64,000 nt of DNA, from positions 11,312,001 to 11,376,000 of the forward strand of contig CP114485.1 in the NCBI GenBank assembly GCA_027186245.1, given 5' to 3'. The stretch comes from Coriaria nepalensis (taxonomy: Eukaryota; Streptophyta; Magnoliopsida; Cucurbitales; Coriariaceae). How positions within the stretch are numbered: the first letter of the stretch is position 1; each line of letters begins with the position of its first letter. Shown here one piece after another: positions 28,034-40,637 of the stretch. Under the pieces are notes generated by a model. The model did no database searches, was not told the origin of the DNA, and saw only the letters and a program-made list of their open reading frames with translations. The position numbers and the translations under genes are program-made.

Positions 28034-30237
28034 TTAAACCATCACTACTGGAAAAGGCCTTACATTGATTTCATTGGGTCGAGCCTCTATGCCATTGTTC
28101 TTCATCCTTACTTTGAGTTTGAGAATCATAGACCTTTTCTGAACCATACTCAGCCTTAGTTTGGTAAGAACTCCTTTCTCCTCCTCCAACCAGCCCGGTC
28201 CCTCATACTCTGTTTCTACACAAAAAGGGAAAAATGTTCAGAATGTCAACTGAAATTTGAGCTTCAAAAGATCTGGAAAGAAAAAGACAGAAACCTATAA
28301 GGTTTTCTTGCCTAAACAGAAAAATGGCAGTAGTTTACTCTTGGACCGATAGGATGCTGACATCTTAGCATGTATTAGTCTCTCTCTCTCTCTCCAAATT
28401 TTAACAATGACCCCCATGAGAATAGTTGGTCAAAGAGTAGTTACATCATCACATTGCCTACTCTTAGTTTATACAAGAATTTCTTGCAATTTGTATAAAA
28501 TAAAATTTTTCAATATGTAATAGAAAAGACCAAACCTGAAGCTATCTATTTGGAACCTGTAAATGCATCAAACAACCCACAGCAACTAAAGACAGATGTC
28601 CTTCTTGCCACTAGGGGATGTGAAGTCACAGACAGCTGCAAACAAAATGAAATAAATAAATAAATAAATAAGGAAAAATAGAAAAAGAAAGAAAAGAAAG
28701 ATGTATTAAGCAAATAAATGACTTAAAAGTTTCAAAAGAATTGGAGTCACACCTCATTTTCAGAATGTTCCGGAATCTCTTTTACATCTTCAGCATCATT
28801 TCTAGTTCTAGGGACAAAATCAATAGATGGCTCAAATACTTTGACTTCATATTTCACAGAAGTTGAAGATAATGGTGAAACTTTATCCTCAATCTCTTTC
28901 AATGGAAAATCTGAAGGATCAACTAACTTTTCTGTTAACTCTTCGGTCACTTGCAATGATTTATCTTCCCCTTCCTTGAACCCAGAAGAAACTCCATTAG
29001 AGATCACTGAAATGGTATTATCCCAGTTATCAGAGGCAGTTTCCCCGATCAGATTACTAGTTTCCTCAGATTTTTCATGCGGATAAGAATCAACTGGCTT
29101 ATCATCATATAAGTAGCTTTTGGCAACTGAAATATAGTCCACCAATTTTTCCTCGATAACTTGAGATTCCTTATCTGGATTGCTAATATTCAAGCTCTTA
29201 TTATCCTTGTCCTCATTCCAAACTTCTTGAGCAGACTCAATAGGCTCAAGAGGAATATCTATGGTCTTGGAATCATCCCCAGATTTCAAATCCGTCTCGG
29301 TTTTTTTGGTGCCATCATCATTTTCGGGCTGGAATTTTTCAGTAGCTTCTACATTGATAGGTGGGTCCCTCTGTTCATCTTCCTCTTCTGCCCCATCATT
29401 AAATGGATTACTGTTGTTATCATTATTGTGAGATGCAGGAGAATTAACATCCCCACCGTCACTTCCTTTCTCATCTTGGCTTTTCAGGTCCTCACTTCCT
29501 GAAAATAATGACTCAATCAAGAAGAAATCAGACCAAAAAAATATCCAAATTCAATTGGATTAAAATTTAAAGCGCTTCAAACCATTTTTAACTCCACCGT
29601 GAAATGAAATAATAATGAAATTTTGGCCAGAAAGAAATCCAAAGAATTTAAAACATAACCCATGAAGCCAAATTGAGAGCAAACCAAATTAAAAAATTCG
29701 ATCGAGCAGCATTTAGAAGCGGGTTCATTTAATTCCATTTCTTTCAGTCTAAATTCCAGTTGTGACTTCTGAAACTTTAGTTATATTCACAACATATTAC
29801 AAATGCACAATTCAATTTACCTCTCACAATCACTAACTAACAACAATATAATTGTGAATAAGGGGGTTTAATGAACAGTATCAAACATAGAGAAATTCAA
29901 TTAATAAAAAAGATTTGAAAAGAAAAATGATCAAAACATCTAAACAAAACGCGCCAAAAGAAGCCCGAAATCGCTGAAGTTAATCCCCAAAAAAAAAACA
30001 TTTAAATCAGAGAAATAGATAAATTAACACCACCCGAAAACCCTAATCTTCTCATCTGTAATCCGAACACAACAACGGTAATCTGAGAGAAAAGTTAAAT
30101 TAAGTATATATATCGTCAAATCATTACTGTACAGAGTAAGTACCTTGAGATTCGTTGTTTGTCGATAATGGATCATGCTTGGCTTCATTTTCCTTCTTTT
30201 TCTTAGCAGCTTTTCTCCTCTTCGCACCTGATGGCAT
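28034..30237 (-). CDS. Plant-specific lysine-rich/acidic protein of unknown function
   Basis: Four exons: 30237-30144, 29498-28753, 28635-28557 and 28215-28034. They total 1101 nt, 366 aa, with GT..AG borders in frame. The N-terminus is very basic (MPSGAKRRKAAKKKKENE), a likely nuclear or nucleolar localisation signal. Exon 2 encodes about 250 acidic, Ser/Asn/Glu-rich residues predicted to be disordered. The C-terminal part has a conserved-looking SCCGLFDAF motif (exon 3) and a basic helical segment ending VRPFPVVMV. I recognise the type (plant proteins starting MPSGAKKRKAAKKK) but know no function. Position between RPL32 and SH3P3 matches my memory of Arabidopsis At4g18070, an uncharacterised protein. 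The exon 3 and 4 borders were set by eye. Confidence 0.8.
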
Positions 30238-30566
30238 AATGAAGTTGATGATTAAACAACAGATCAAACGATGATATATAACTCTCTTTCCCTCTCTCTA
30301 TATAATATCTTCTGGCTGAGTTGGAGAAACGAAGAAAGGGATAATTGGTATGGAGGATCTAATCGTGGAGGAGAGGATCTATGGAGAAAGAAAAATGATT
30401 GAAACGTCGTTCCTGGTGAGGGGGTGTGAAACGTCGTTTGTTCTCTTTTTGTCCTTTTTTTTTTTCCTTTTCTTTTTGTATTTTTCTTTCTTTGTGACAG
30501 GAAATAAGATTGGTGTATTCTATAGCAAGTGTCGTTTTTTCGAAGGCAAAAAAGGTAACGCATTTA

Positions 30567-30596
<30 letters not shown>
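30567..30596. repeat. (AAT)n microsatellite
   Basis: About ten AAT units in the promoter-side spacer of the lysine-rich gene. Confidence 0.9.
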
Positions 30597-30600
<4 letters not shown>

Positions 30601-30852
30601 GGGAGTGGGGAAGGTAGGTGTCGGTAATGACTTTTTTATATTTTAATTAATGCCATTTAAAGTTTTTCTTATGGTTTTAAATATGTGATTAGTTAGTTGA
30701 CTTTTATTTCAATAAATTGACTACTTTTTATAATTAAGTGATAAATTTATTTGTGATTAGTTAGATGGAAGTCATGTAACTGTCATGGTGGCGGTGTTAT
30801 GACATGTATTTGTTTGTCGGTAACCTATGCCTAGTGCTGCACAACAGGCGGG

Positions 30853-30980
30853 TTGTGTTGTATGTTGTATGTTTGTATGTTGTATGTTTGTATGTTGTAT
30901 GTTGTATGTTGTATGTTGTATGTTGTATGTTGTATGTTGTATGTTGTATGTTGTATGTTGTATGTTGTATGTTGTATGTT
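30853..30980. repeat. Heptamer minisatellite (TTGTATG)n
   Basis: About eighteen copies of the 7-bp unit TTGTATG. Two early units have an extra T (GTTTGTATG). The unit length is not a multiple of three and contains no stop on either strand in any register, so the array makes artificial open frames of Leu-Tyr-Val-Val-Cys-Cys-Met type in all phases. These are not genes. Confidence 0.95.
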
Positions 30981-32102
30981 GCACATGGAGGAGAGTCCTA
31001 TCCAATATATAATAAGAAGGCTAATGAGACTAGAGGCCTCCATTCTATCACATACATGATAGATAGAATGTAGATATCTCAAATGAGAAAAACGAAATTT
31101 TGAAGCTAAATCAAGTCATTTGTGGATAATATACGCTCCAACTTATTTTTGGGTTGAATAAATTAACGAGCTGATATTTAACATTATATTAGGATTAACT
31201 GTAGTTCATGTATAAGTTTATTTTTATTAATTTATTTATATTTAGTTTTTGATCCATTTTTTAAGTATATATATATATATTCATCAAAATTATATTTTTT
31301 AATTATTCTAATTGCATTTTTAGTAAATGAGTTAACGTAACATACTGATATATCTCATTATTAACAAAATATTTATTATCTCTCATCCTCTTTTTTTTTT
31401 TTCAACTTAAAATTGAATTTTTAATAAAATAAATGTAAATTCATTTTTTGAAATGTAGAAAAACTTGATTTATAATTTTTGCATTTAGTTTTTTTTGCAA
31501 TTTTTTTCCAATTTTGAAAAATATTTTTTAAATAAAAACTGACATAAAAATAGTTACCGAGCAAGCTTATCTCTTCTCTCCAAAACCGATTTTCATGTTT
31601 CAAAATGCAAAAAAGATTTTTTGAAAAACGTTACCAAACAAAGCCGAACCGTCTCATTGTACGTGGCTCTCTTGCATCCATTCGATGGAAACGAACGGTC
31701 GAGATTCTAACCCAGGCATGGAGGGCGGGTGGGTGGGAGATGCGATAGACATGCGATAGACATGCAGAAAGGAAAGCAAAACTCCGGTTTGCCCAGATTG
31801 CCCAGTTTTCAAACGCAAGGATACGCGCGGACCTACTGTAATATTCCTACGCTTGGTCGCACACAATCACTATCCTGAAGAACACAGCGGGGCTAGCTGC
31901 TCATCACAGAACCGACAAAAAGGTGAAATTTAGCGTGAAGAGCTTCTGATCCCTCTCCGATGCCGGTGCTCTTTCTCTCCAATCTCCGACGACCTCCGAA
32001 ATTCAAGCTTTTCTGTATGTAGTAGACGCTCCGCTGTGTTCGGATCTACTACTTTTATCTTGCCGTTGACGGTCAAGAGGTGAAGAAGAAAAGCAAACAG
32101 CC
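30981..32102. other. Spacer and promoter/leader of SH3P3
   Basis: AT-rich to about 31600, then a more GC-balanced 450 bp (31640-32102) that is probably promoter and 5' UTR of the plus-strand SH3P3 gene. A short direct repeat ATGCGATAGAC is at 31740-31762. No other gene is supported. Confidence 0.4.
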
Positions 32103-35100
32103 ATGGATGCTCTGAGAAAGCAAGCGAACAAGTTCAAAGAACAAGTCGCAAAGCAACAGCAGGTAAAAAATCTTGGGACATTTCACTTTGAGTCATTGAT
32201 TTCCATTCCTTAATATCTTTAAAGCTGGTCAGCTCCTCGTTTGGTCACTGAGAAAATGTAGGATAACTAACTGGCACAATGGAATATTTTAATTCATTAT
32301 TAAGATAAGAGAAAAGTAGATTCTTGCTCTGTTTGCTTTCTGGAAAAATGTACTCCCAATTATATGCCTCGTGATGATATGGTGAACTAAGCATTATACT
32401 TGTGTTAGGTTTAAATTGTTTCAGCTGTTCAGAAAATGCACAAACTTAGCAGTATCTCTGGAGGATTCTGTGTTTGTGTTCTTGTACAATTAGAAATATC
32501 AGATCTTCTAAACTAAGCATTATGCTTGTGTTATTTATCTTGTTACTAAAAGAAGATCCAAGTAAAACAGAAGCTGATGCTACTTCTTATTATTTGTTTA
32601 AAGTTTCAGGCTGTGATAAAGCAGTTAAGTGGGAGTGGTTATGAAAGCTCAGATGTGATAGTAATAGATGAGGTCGAGATGCAGAGACACCAACAGCTTG
32701 AAAAACTTTATAGATCAACTCGTGCTGGAAGGGTAAAGATGTTATTCTGTTCATTACTGTATCTTCTTAAGATTCTAAATCGAATTAAAACTCCTATAGC
32801 TGCCTTCCGTAGGTGATAGTGAAATTTTTTCATGTGAATCTGGAGATTTCTCAATCAAATACTTGCTAGTTATGACCTTACACATTCTATTGTTTGTGAA
32901 GTTACTGAAAAAAAAGGACAAAACATATGAATACGAGAGGTGTTTAGTAAAGCGGATATAGAGTTTGAGAGCTTCAATCTTTTGTTGTCATTCTTCTTGA
33001 CCATGCATTTCTATTTCACTTTTATCATACCATTCTGTGTGTATTGTGAATATTTTCCTTACTTATAAAATGTTTTGTTGATTACTGTTCAGATTATGGG
33101 CATTTTTGGGTAGCACTTCCTAAAACTACTGAATCCATTTTGCTAGTTCCTTTTATATGTTCCCTTTTCTTCTTCGAAATTACTGTATCTGTAACTATTT
33201 GTCATGGCTTTTATTTTTTCTCTTCATAGGATTTTCAGAAAGATATTATTAAAGCAGGGGAAGCATTTACAGCTGTTGGGTACAAGCAAATTGAAGCAGG
33301 TGAGAAATTAATTGAAATAATCAGCAATCATGCAAATTATTTAGCTTGTGCTTGTTGTTTAATATTTGTTGTGGTCAGGAACCAAATTGTCTGAGGATTG
33401 TTGCACCTATGGAGCTGAGAACATCAGTGAAAATGTTTTGGCCAAGGCTGCATCTATATATGGGGATGCTCGTAAGCACGTGGAGAAGGAACAAGAGGAC
33501 TTGATTAAGCTGTTATCTTCACAGGTTTTCTCTCTCTCTTTCTCTCTTTAATCAATACATATACGTATATCTTTATCTCACCATGTAAAACACCTTCAAA
33601 TGTTTGGTTGGTTGAATGGGTTTTCAATGATCAAAGAAATTTCAATGTTCAGCTCATATCTTTCTATTTCCCAAATATACAGTGCCATTTTATATCATGG
33701 CACCCAAATTACAATCGACTACCTAAATCCTTTTTGAAATCATCATTTCTTATCTGTAACCCCAATAAGATTCATTTAGTTATCTGTGATTCAAGTTATC
33801 TTACCTGATATTGAGATTTTGGCTGAAACTCAGAGTTTATTTTGCATCCAAGTTATTGTGTTTGAAGTTTCCCAATATAGATGTCTCGACTTGGGAAAGT
33901 TACAATACACCCACCATAATGTTCTTTCCAAGTAGTAGAAGCCTAGGAATTTAATGGGTGAATCATATTGTGACTGCAAATGAATGAGGTCTTAGAATTT
34001 CCATTAAACGAGATATGCATATAGGCACAGTAAGTAGAGCTGAAGTACATACATACATTGTACATAACTACATGCAAAGATAGAACTTGTTATCTTGCTT
34101 ATATCTTTCTTATTAGAGAAAGAAGAGTAACCCAGTGATTTTACAGATTTTAGATCCCTTGAGGGCAATGAGTACTGGTACCCCTTTGGAAGATGCACGG
34201 CATTTAGCTCAGCGTTATAGCCGAATGAGACAGGAAGCTGAAACACAGGTAACTGAAAAGCAGTGAATCCTGCGATCTCGCAAAGAAGTACTCTATGATC
34301 ATTGTGCAAGTCTCATGTTTCCTAACAGGCAGCTGAGGTTTCAAGAAGACAAGCACGAGTCAGGGAGGCACCTACTCCCGATAATGTTGCAAAGTTACAT
34401 GCATCAGAAGCAAAGATTAAGGAACTTAGAGCAAACATGGCAGTTCTGGGTAAAGAAGCTGCTGCAGCATTAGCTGCTGTTGAATCTCAGCAGCAAAGAC
34501 TGACTTTGCAGAGGCTTGTTGCCATGGTTTGTATGTTCGTGATTTTAATCGAAATAGTGAAATAAAGTTTAGTTCAATATTTATTAACGAGCTGATACTT
34601 TGAAGGTTGAAGGAGAAAAGACTTACCATCTTAGAGTTGCTGCTATTCTTGATGAGGTTGAAACTGAGGTTAGTTCTCATTTCCTTTCTATTCTGAAAAG
34701 AATTGCTTGTGACCAGCAAAAACTTATGTTTTGACTTGCAATTTATGTCAGATGGTCACAGAGAAACAACGGAAAGAATCTGCCCTTCCTGTGATTCCTT
34801 CAGACAATTACTCAAAGAAAACATCATACTTTTTAGCCGAAGTATGCTTATCTTTCCATTTGGAGAACTAAACAAATGGCTGTGATTTACAAGTAGATCC
34901 AAAAAAATTTAAAAAAAAAAGGGAAAAAAAAAGAAGAGAAATATGCCTCTGTTTTTATATATTGTGAGACTCATGTGTGATCTATGATTTACCACTTGCA
35001 GGCAATGCATTCTTTCAGTGCCGCATCGGAGAAGGAACTGAGCTTGTCAGTGGGTGACTATGTTGTTGTGCGAAAGGTAATTTAATCTCTTATAGATCTT

Positions 35101-35817
35101 AAATGTTTCTATGGAGAAATTTCTAATTTCCTAAAAATGGATGGGACCGGTTTCTGATTTACGGAAATTCCAGAACAGTACCTCCCTTTTAAGTGTCTCT
35201 TTACAAAAGTCACTCCACTACACAAGCTTTTCCATGTCACTTGACTATGCTATACCCCTTTCCAATTTAGATTTCGTGCGAGAATCATGAAGAAGTGACA
35301 GCGTGAATAGTTATTGCTCCGTGTTTGTTTGATTTCCTAGAGTAACAAGTACTTGCTTTAACAATAAGATGACCCAGTCCAATCCTTCGCTTGAATTTTC
35401 TTGTGAAATAATATTGCACAATCCTTTATCTTTGTGCCCCTTTAGACCGTGAACAATTTCCACCCACTTTGGAAGATCTAGTGTCAACTAGATAATTGTG
35501 TGTCTGGGTATTTTCCCAAGCCTTGGGTCCAAATTTGTTACTTTTTGGATTTGGGTTTGGATTTTACCCAGAAAAATAAAATAAAATAAAATAAAGAACG
35601 ATTAAAAACATGAATCTGATTATAATATTTATTTTTTTGGACAAGACCACCTTGAATTTACTTACCCAATATAATGTTATGTTATATGTTTATGCAGGTG
35701 AATCCTACAGGATGGTCAGAAGGAGAATCTGGGGGCAAAGCTGGGTGGTTTCCATCAGCATATGTCGAGAAGCGCCAGAGATTGCCAACCAGTAACACAG
35801 GTACCGAAGTCTACTAA
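32103..35817 (+). CDS. SH3P3: SH3 domain-containing protein 3 (BAR-like + SH3)
   Basis: Ten exons: 32103-32162, 32610-32732, 33230-33299, 33379-33524, 34147-34248, 34329-34526, 34606-34668, 34752-34841, 35002-35076 and 35698-35817. They total 1047 nt, 348 aa. Residues 1-~265 form the N-terminal BAR-like coiled-coil region that binds curved membranes (starts MDALRKQANKFKEQVAKQQQ; contains PLEDARHLAQRYSRMRQEAE). Residues ~280-338 are the SH3 domain, with ELSLSVGDYVVVRKV, the conserved W of GWSEGE and GWFPSAYVE. Arabidopsis SH3P proteins act in clathrin-vesicle trafficking, cell-plate formation and, for SH3P2, autophagosomes. Length, the VIVIDEVEMQRHQQ stretch and location beside RPL32 favour SH3P3 over SH3P1 or SH3P2. 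Confidence 0.93.
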
Positions 35818-36949
35818 ACCCACTTGCTCGATCTATTTTGGTTTTCACTCCCTTCCCTAGATTTGGACAAGTTTTCTGTCAATTATATTAAGAGATAGAA
35901 AAAGAAAAGAAAAGAGAAAAGGTTAAAGTAACAAGACTTATTTATTGTGAAGTCTCTTTTTTTGGGTTCTTTGATTTGTTCTTTCTTTATGCCTCGCCAA
36001 AAAGTAGACAATTCTTAAAGTTGTGTGTATATCGTATTCTTTCAAAACAAATTTGATATTCACCGGAAAGAGACTTGATTTTATAAACTACAAAAATGTC
36101 ATTATCATTTACAGCTACATATATTCTTGAGTTCTTATTAGCAATTTTAACCTATACGCACTTGCTGCATATACCGGTTATTGTGCTGCATATACCGGTT
36201 AGCCTGCTTCATTTGAGTAAGCTTTTGAAACTGTACTTTTAGGAAACTGGGATCTCGGTAAGATCTCGTGGGGGTGCAAAATAAGTGTATTTTAGTTAGA
36301 TTTCGAGTGCCTAACTGAAATATTTTTGGCTTAAAGTAGAATTTAGTCTCAAATTAGCATCTAGACTTTTTGCGTAAATGGAACTAGTTAGGTTCCAAAG
36401 CTCAATCTTTGCTAAAATGCTGTACACAAGGCCACATATGAAACAAGTTTAATCTCTTGGTCTTAGACTGAAATCGATACTTTTTAATCCATGAGATAAC
36501 GATAGTTGGATTCATAAACATTAAGTCAAAGTGTCTTGATGTTAGTATGCTTTATCTTTATATCACAAAGAGATGTTAACAATTACAAAATTGGTCTCGA
36601 CAGGTTAATAATAATGATGGGAAATCTTGTTCTTCTTTTTAAATAAACAATTTTTTTATTAAAAAAATCCGTGGAACCCAAAATGAATCAATAACTGTTA
36701 CTGATAATTGCTATGTAACAAATTTGACTCTTTTTTGGGTAAAAGAATTGGAACTTTTCGAAAAGTATGCCTACCACTCACTAATCGAAGTGTCTGTTTT
36801 TTCTTGTTACCTCCATATAATCTTTATCTTTAAGTTTGTTATACAACTTGCTCTACTACAATGCAAGAGACAAAATGATCTTGCATTCACATGTTTCTGT
36901 TACACTCTTTACATTTTTGTTACACTACTCTCTCTGTTACAAGGGAGCC
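35818..36949. other. SH3P3 3' UTR and AT-rich spacer
   Basis: No gene is seen. The first few hundred bases are probably 3' UTR. A word CTGCATATACCGGTTA is duplicated near 36166-36200. Confidence 0.4.
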
Positions 36950-37270
36950 TGTTAGAGATGGCTGTTCTTCAGAGGGTGAAAACAAGGGAAGAGAAATAGA
37001 GTTCAGAAGAGTTTGTAGAGAGAGAGAGAGACTTAGAGAGATAAAGAATATCTGTTAATATTCTTCATTGATTCCGTCATTCACATCTACACGCATTATA
37101 AGAGAATTCGTAACTAATCAGCTAACTACATTTGGTTACAACTGAATGAACAAACTGAATTGGTTATTTCCAGCGCAACGGCCAATTTCATCTTCGAACA
37201 ACTAGCTTCATGACAACATGTCGATAAGCGCTTGGGCCTCGTCTTCTCAACCCGGCCCACAACCGTATCA
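36950..37270 (-). mobile_element. Probable LTR of a Ty3/gypsy element
   Basis: A ~320-bp segment begins TGTTAGAGATGG and ends CCGTATCA, so both strands have TG..CA termini. On the minus strand it begins TGATACGGTTGTGGGCC, a common start for plant gypsy LTRs. A partial copy of this end recurs at 38695-38751 beyond the gag fragment. I could not find matching target duplications. Confidence 0.5.
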
Positions 37271-37689
37271 TTACCCACTCCATTAAAAATCACCACAACA
37301 ATCCAAGTTTTTGAAAACTACTAATCACTAATTTTGAGAAAATTATTTTCACAAGCATTTTGTCGAACACGTTGTCTATGTTTTGCAGACGTGTGCTTGC
37401 CCTTTGATTCCATATAACAACTAAAGGATCCTCATATATACCAGCAAAACATCGGCAAACTGATTTGGTCTTCAATCTAATTATTGAACTCAAATGAAAA
37501 ATATCCTTCTATCTCTTATGGAGCTCCAAACTTTGATGAAATTCAAAATGGAACCATTGAATTACAGAGAGATTTTTTATTTGGTCCTCACCTTCAATGG
37601 TCGATGATTCCTCTCGAAGCAAAACTTCTTGACTGAATGAAAAGTTTGAGAACTGAATTTTCACTCTACGCAGCTTTTGCGGTTTCATA

Positions 37690-38700
37690 GAATTAGGGAA
37701 TGAAAGAGGGACTGTTTTCACTAACCGGATTTTGATTCACAGAAACAAAGTGATGGCTTATTTCAAGAATTTGAAATTCTCTAATAGGAATCACTGAAAT
37801 ACTTGGAAGTGCAAATGGAATATTGGCTGCTGCTGTACGGGTGGCAACCACAACCATACTATTGTCACTTGTAGAGTCAATTTCATCACTGTCATTTACA
37901 CTGTTAGCAGACTGTTTTGGCAATTCTATGGCGTGAACCAAAGTTTGAGGTTCATAGACTTGAATCTTCTTGTGAATTCACTCTTTAAATCAGACATGAA
38001 GCATCTATTTGAAGAGTGCTCAAGAACACCTGGAATCGTGTTTGCAAGCTATTCACTCTGGTGCTGGGATCAAACAATGTATTAGATTGCATTACTTTGC
38101 TCAGATTTCCAACCTGGTCTCCATATCTTGAATGACCAAAACGCCTCTCGATAGCAATTAAGAAGTCAGGTCAGACAGTAATCAACTTATTTTTTGACAT
38201 CCACTCATACCAATCGAGTGCCTCAGCTATGATCAATCTCTGTCGATCTGATGTGTTATAGTAATCAAAATAACTTTGTGTGCTCAGGATCCATGTCGAT
38301 GGATTTTCGCCTGAAAGACGTGGGACCTCCAATTTCATTATTTTGTATTCTTGCTGACCGCCATTAAATTCAGCTGCATGTTCCTGTGGCTGCCTATCCA
38401 ACGGCTGAAATACATTCGGACGCTGCCATTGGAGCTGTTGAGCTTGAGCTTGATATCGTGCATTGATTTTTGACGGTGTATCTTCAAATCGTACCTGATG
38501 AGTTCCATCTGCTATGATCAATTCGTGAAATCGCTTTCCAGAAAGTCGAGACAATGTAGTCGAAGAAAATAGGTTGAATTCTGCCGTTGATGCAGAGCTT
38601 GATGGCGATGAAGCTCTTTTTTCTTTTTCTCCCAATTGTGTGCAGCAACATAAAATGCAAGAAATCACAACAAGAGGTAGAGAAAATCAACGAGAACATG
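37690..38700 (-). mobile_element. Ty3/gypsy gag fragment
   Basis: The minus-strand frame 38668-38171 contains the retrotransposon gag motif KLEVPRLSGENPSTWILSTQ, followed by EALDWYEWM. After a frame change near 38165 the reading continues as a GHSRYGDQ-like block, then YEPQTLVHAIELPKQ near 37960-37915. This is the usual order of a plant gypsy gag. There is no zinc knuckle, protease or polymerase between this and the left LTR, so the element is internally deleted. Confidence 0.65.
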
Positions 38701-38751
38701 TCGTTCAGCGCTTGGGCCTCATCTTCTCAACTCGGCCCACAACCGTATCAC
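38695..38751 (-). repeat. Truncated copy of the LTR end
   Basis: A 57-bp segment ending CCGTATCA matches the right end of the LTR at 37214-37270 at all but about six bases. It marks the outer edge of the minus-strand element's 5' LTR, most of which is missing. Confidence 0.6.
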
Positions 38752-40637
38752 TCTCATACATATCTTACCACACTCTAAGAATGCAAGAGACCAAGCCTAT
38801 TATAGACTAATCCCTACCCGGACTCGCCAGTTGGTAGCCTAAAAAATCCAACCAAACGAAGGATAAAGATAGAGGTGAGAAAAAAAAACTGCACCCACCG
38901 AAATTGATATTTTTTTGTCTGCCAAAAATCAAGATTCGATTGGTTTTTTATACAAAAAATCTAGTTTCGGTTGGTTTTTTGTGGCAAATATTTCGATCAG
39001 TTTCAGTGAACCAACCGAAAACCAAAAACTTATTATTTATTTATTTTACGAGTCAGAGGGTCGAAAGCCCCATCGATCCTTCGAGTAAACTAGTCATATG
39101 GGTTGATGAGACATTCGACTCGTAGAATATCATAATTTCTAATTTACTTGAAGGGTCAATGAGACTTTTGACCCCTCGACCCTGGAGAGTAAACTAGCAT
39201 TAGAGTAAACTAGCAGTTATGCCTAGTTTACTCTATGGGTCGATGAGGCTTTCGACCCATAGAGTATCAAGTTCATAACTTCTAGTTTACTTTATAGGTT
39301 AATGAGGCTTTTGACCCATAGAATATCGTAAATTTATAATTTCTAGTTTACTCGAAGGGTTGATGGGGCTTTTGACTTGTAGAGTAAATTAACATCTGAT
39401 ATTGATATTGATTACTTATTACTTTTACAATGGGGTCTTGAAGGCACAGTCACAATCACAGTTCATAGTCCATACCTTTAGATATTGATTAATATTTATG
39501 AATTAATGATATCTTTAAAAGTTTTGATTAGATATTAAGATAAAATTATATTTTTAGTTATTATAATGTCGAATTTTTTTATCAAATCTGATATTAATTG
39601 AAGGTAACTTCAAAATAAATTATGAAATAATGTATATGCTAATTAATTACATATATTATAATACAATATTACAAGTGGAATTATAGAAAAGAAACAAAAA
39701 TGACAAAAAAACCAAAAAACTCATCCCTAGATAGAGGTTACAATTGAGATAACTTTTTAATAGCTTTAATGGGTAGTGAATTGTGTTGATGTAGTGTTTA
39801 TAGAATTCAGTCATATAGCAGATATCGATATATTAATAATTTCGTTTAAATAATATTTTTAGCCAATCATAATTTAAAGATAATATGTTAAATTAAAAAT
39901 TCTCTAAATTTATAAGATAATATTACTATGAGACTTTTTTAAAATGTGACTTACTCATTGATTGTTTTTTTTTTTTAAAATTGATATCACCTTAAATCTC
40001 ATTTATAGCATTTTGTAACGTGGTAAGAAATTCTAATATAATTTTCTCGTATTATAATACAAAATTATTTAATGTAATTATTACTTTAAGAGCTTTTTTT
40101 CGCAAAATATGATCCATAATAGACATAGAATCTTGTTTTCTAAATAAATTTTGTTGACATTGCTTGCGTTGCAATTTCGTCCACCAATATGATATTTTGG
40201 AGCAAAGTTGTAGGTTTTTCTCTTATCTTTCTATGATTACAAGAATTAAAGCATTTGGACATTTCTTACAAATATTATGCTCAATTTCCCATATATATTT
40301 TTGGTAATAAATTATAGAAAATCGATCTGTTGAGATGATTATAATACTTTGCTTGAATTTGAAATTTATATTATTAGAATTATGGTATAGTGAATTTCTT
40401 TCTATAGTCACCAAGTTAAATCATATTTAATTTATTTCTAAATGAAGTTGATAAATATATGTATTTATGCTAAATATAATTCCTTTTATTTACTATTTAA
40501 TATTTTCCATAAGGTAGTCTCTTAATTGCATTGATTTATTCTGAGAGATTTTGCTATCGTACCAGCATAAGTACATAACACATATTAAGGTCTTCCTTCT
40601 ATCTAATGCTTTATTATCCACCACATACATTGAGCAT
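38752..40637. other. Spacer; AT-rich, contains the hairpin repeat array
   Basis: Apart from the array at 39043-39405 this stretch is AT-rich with no recognisable gene. The final ~100 bases are likely 3' UTR of the dioxygenase gene. Confidence 0.4.
39043..39405. repeat. Tandem ~60-bp repeats, each an inverted repeat
   Basis: About six units with starts near 39043, 39083, 39143, 39227, 39286 and 39347 (59-61 bp apart where best kept). In the unit at 39229-39266 a perfect 15-bp stem (TACTCTATGGGTCGA with TCGACCCATAGAGTA) encloses the 8-base loop TGAGGCTT. Neighbouring units keep the GGGTCGA..loop..TCGACCC core with mostly transition differences. The first unit is in the opposite orientation. 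No ORF or transposase is associated. Confidence 0.8.

Noticed and set aside
30772..31082. Several overlapping ORFs of Cys/Val/Tyr or Asn/Ile/Gln/His/Thr repeats on both strands
   Set aside because: They are readings of the TTGTATG heptamer array, open in every phase; no flanking coding signal.
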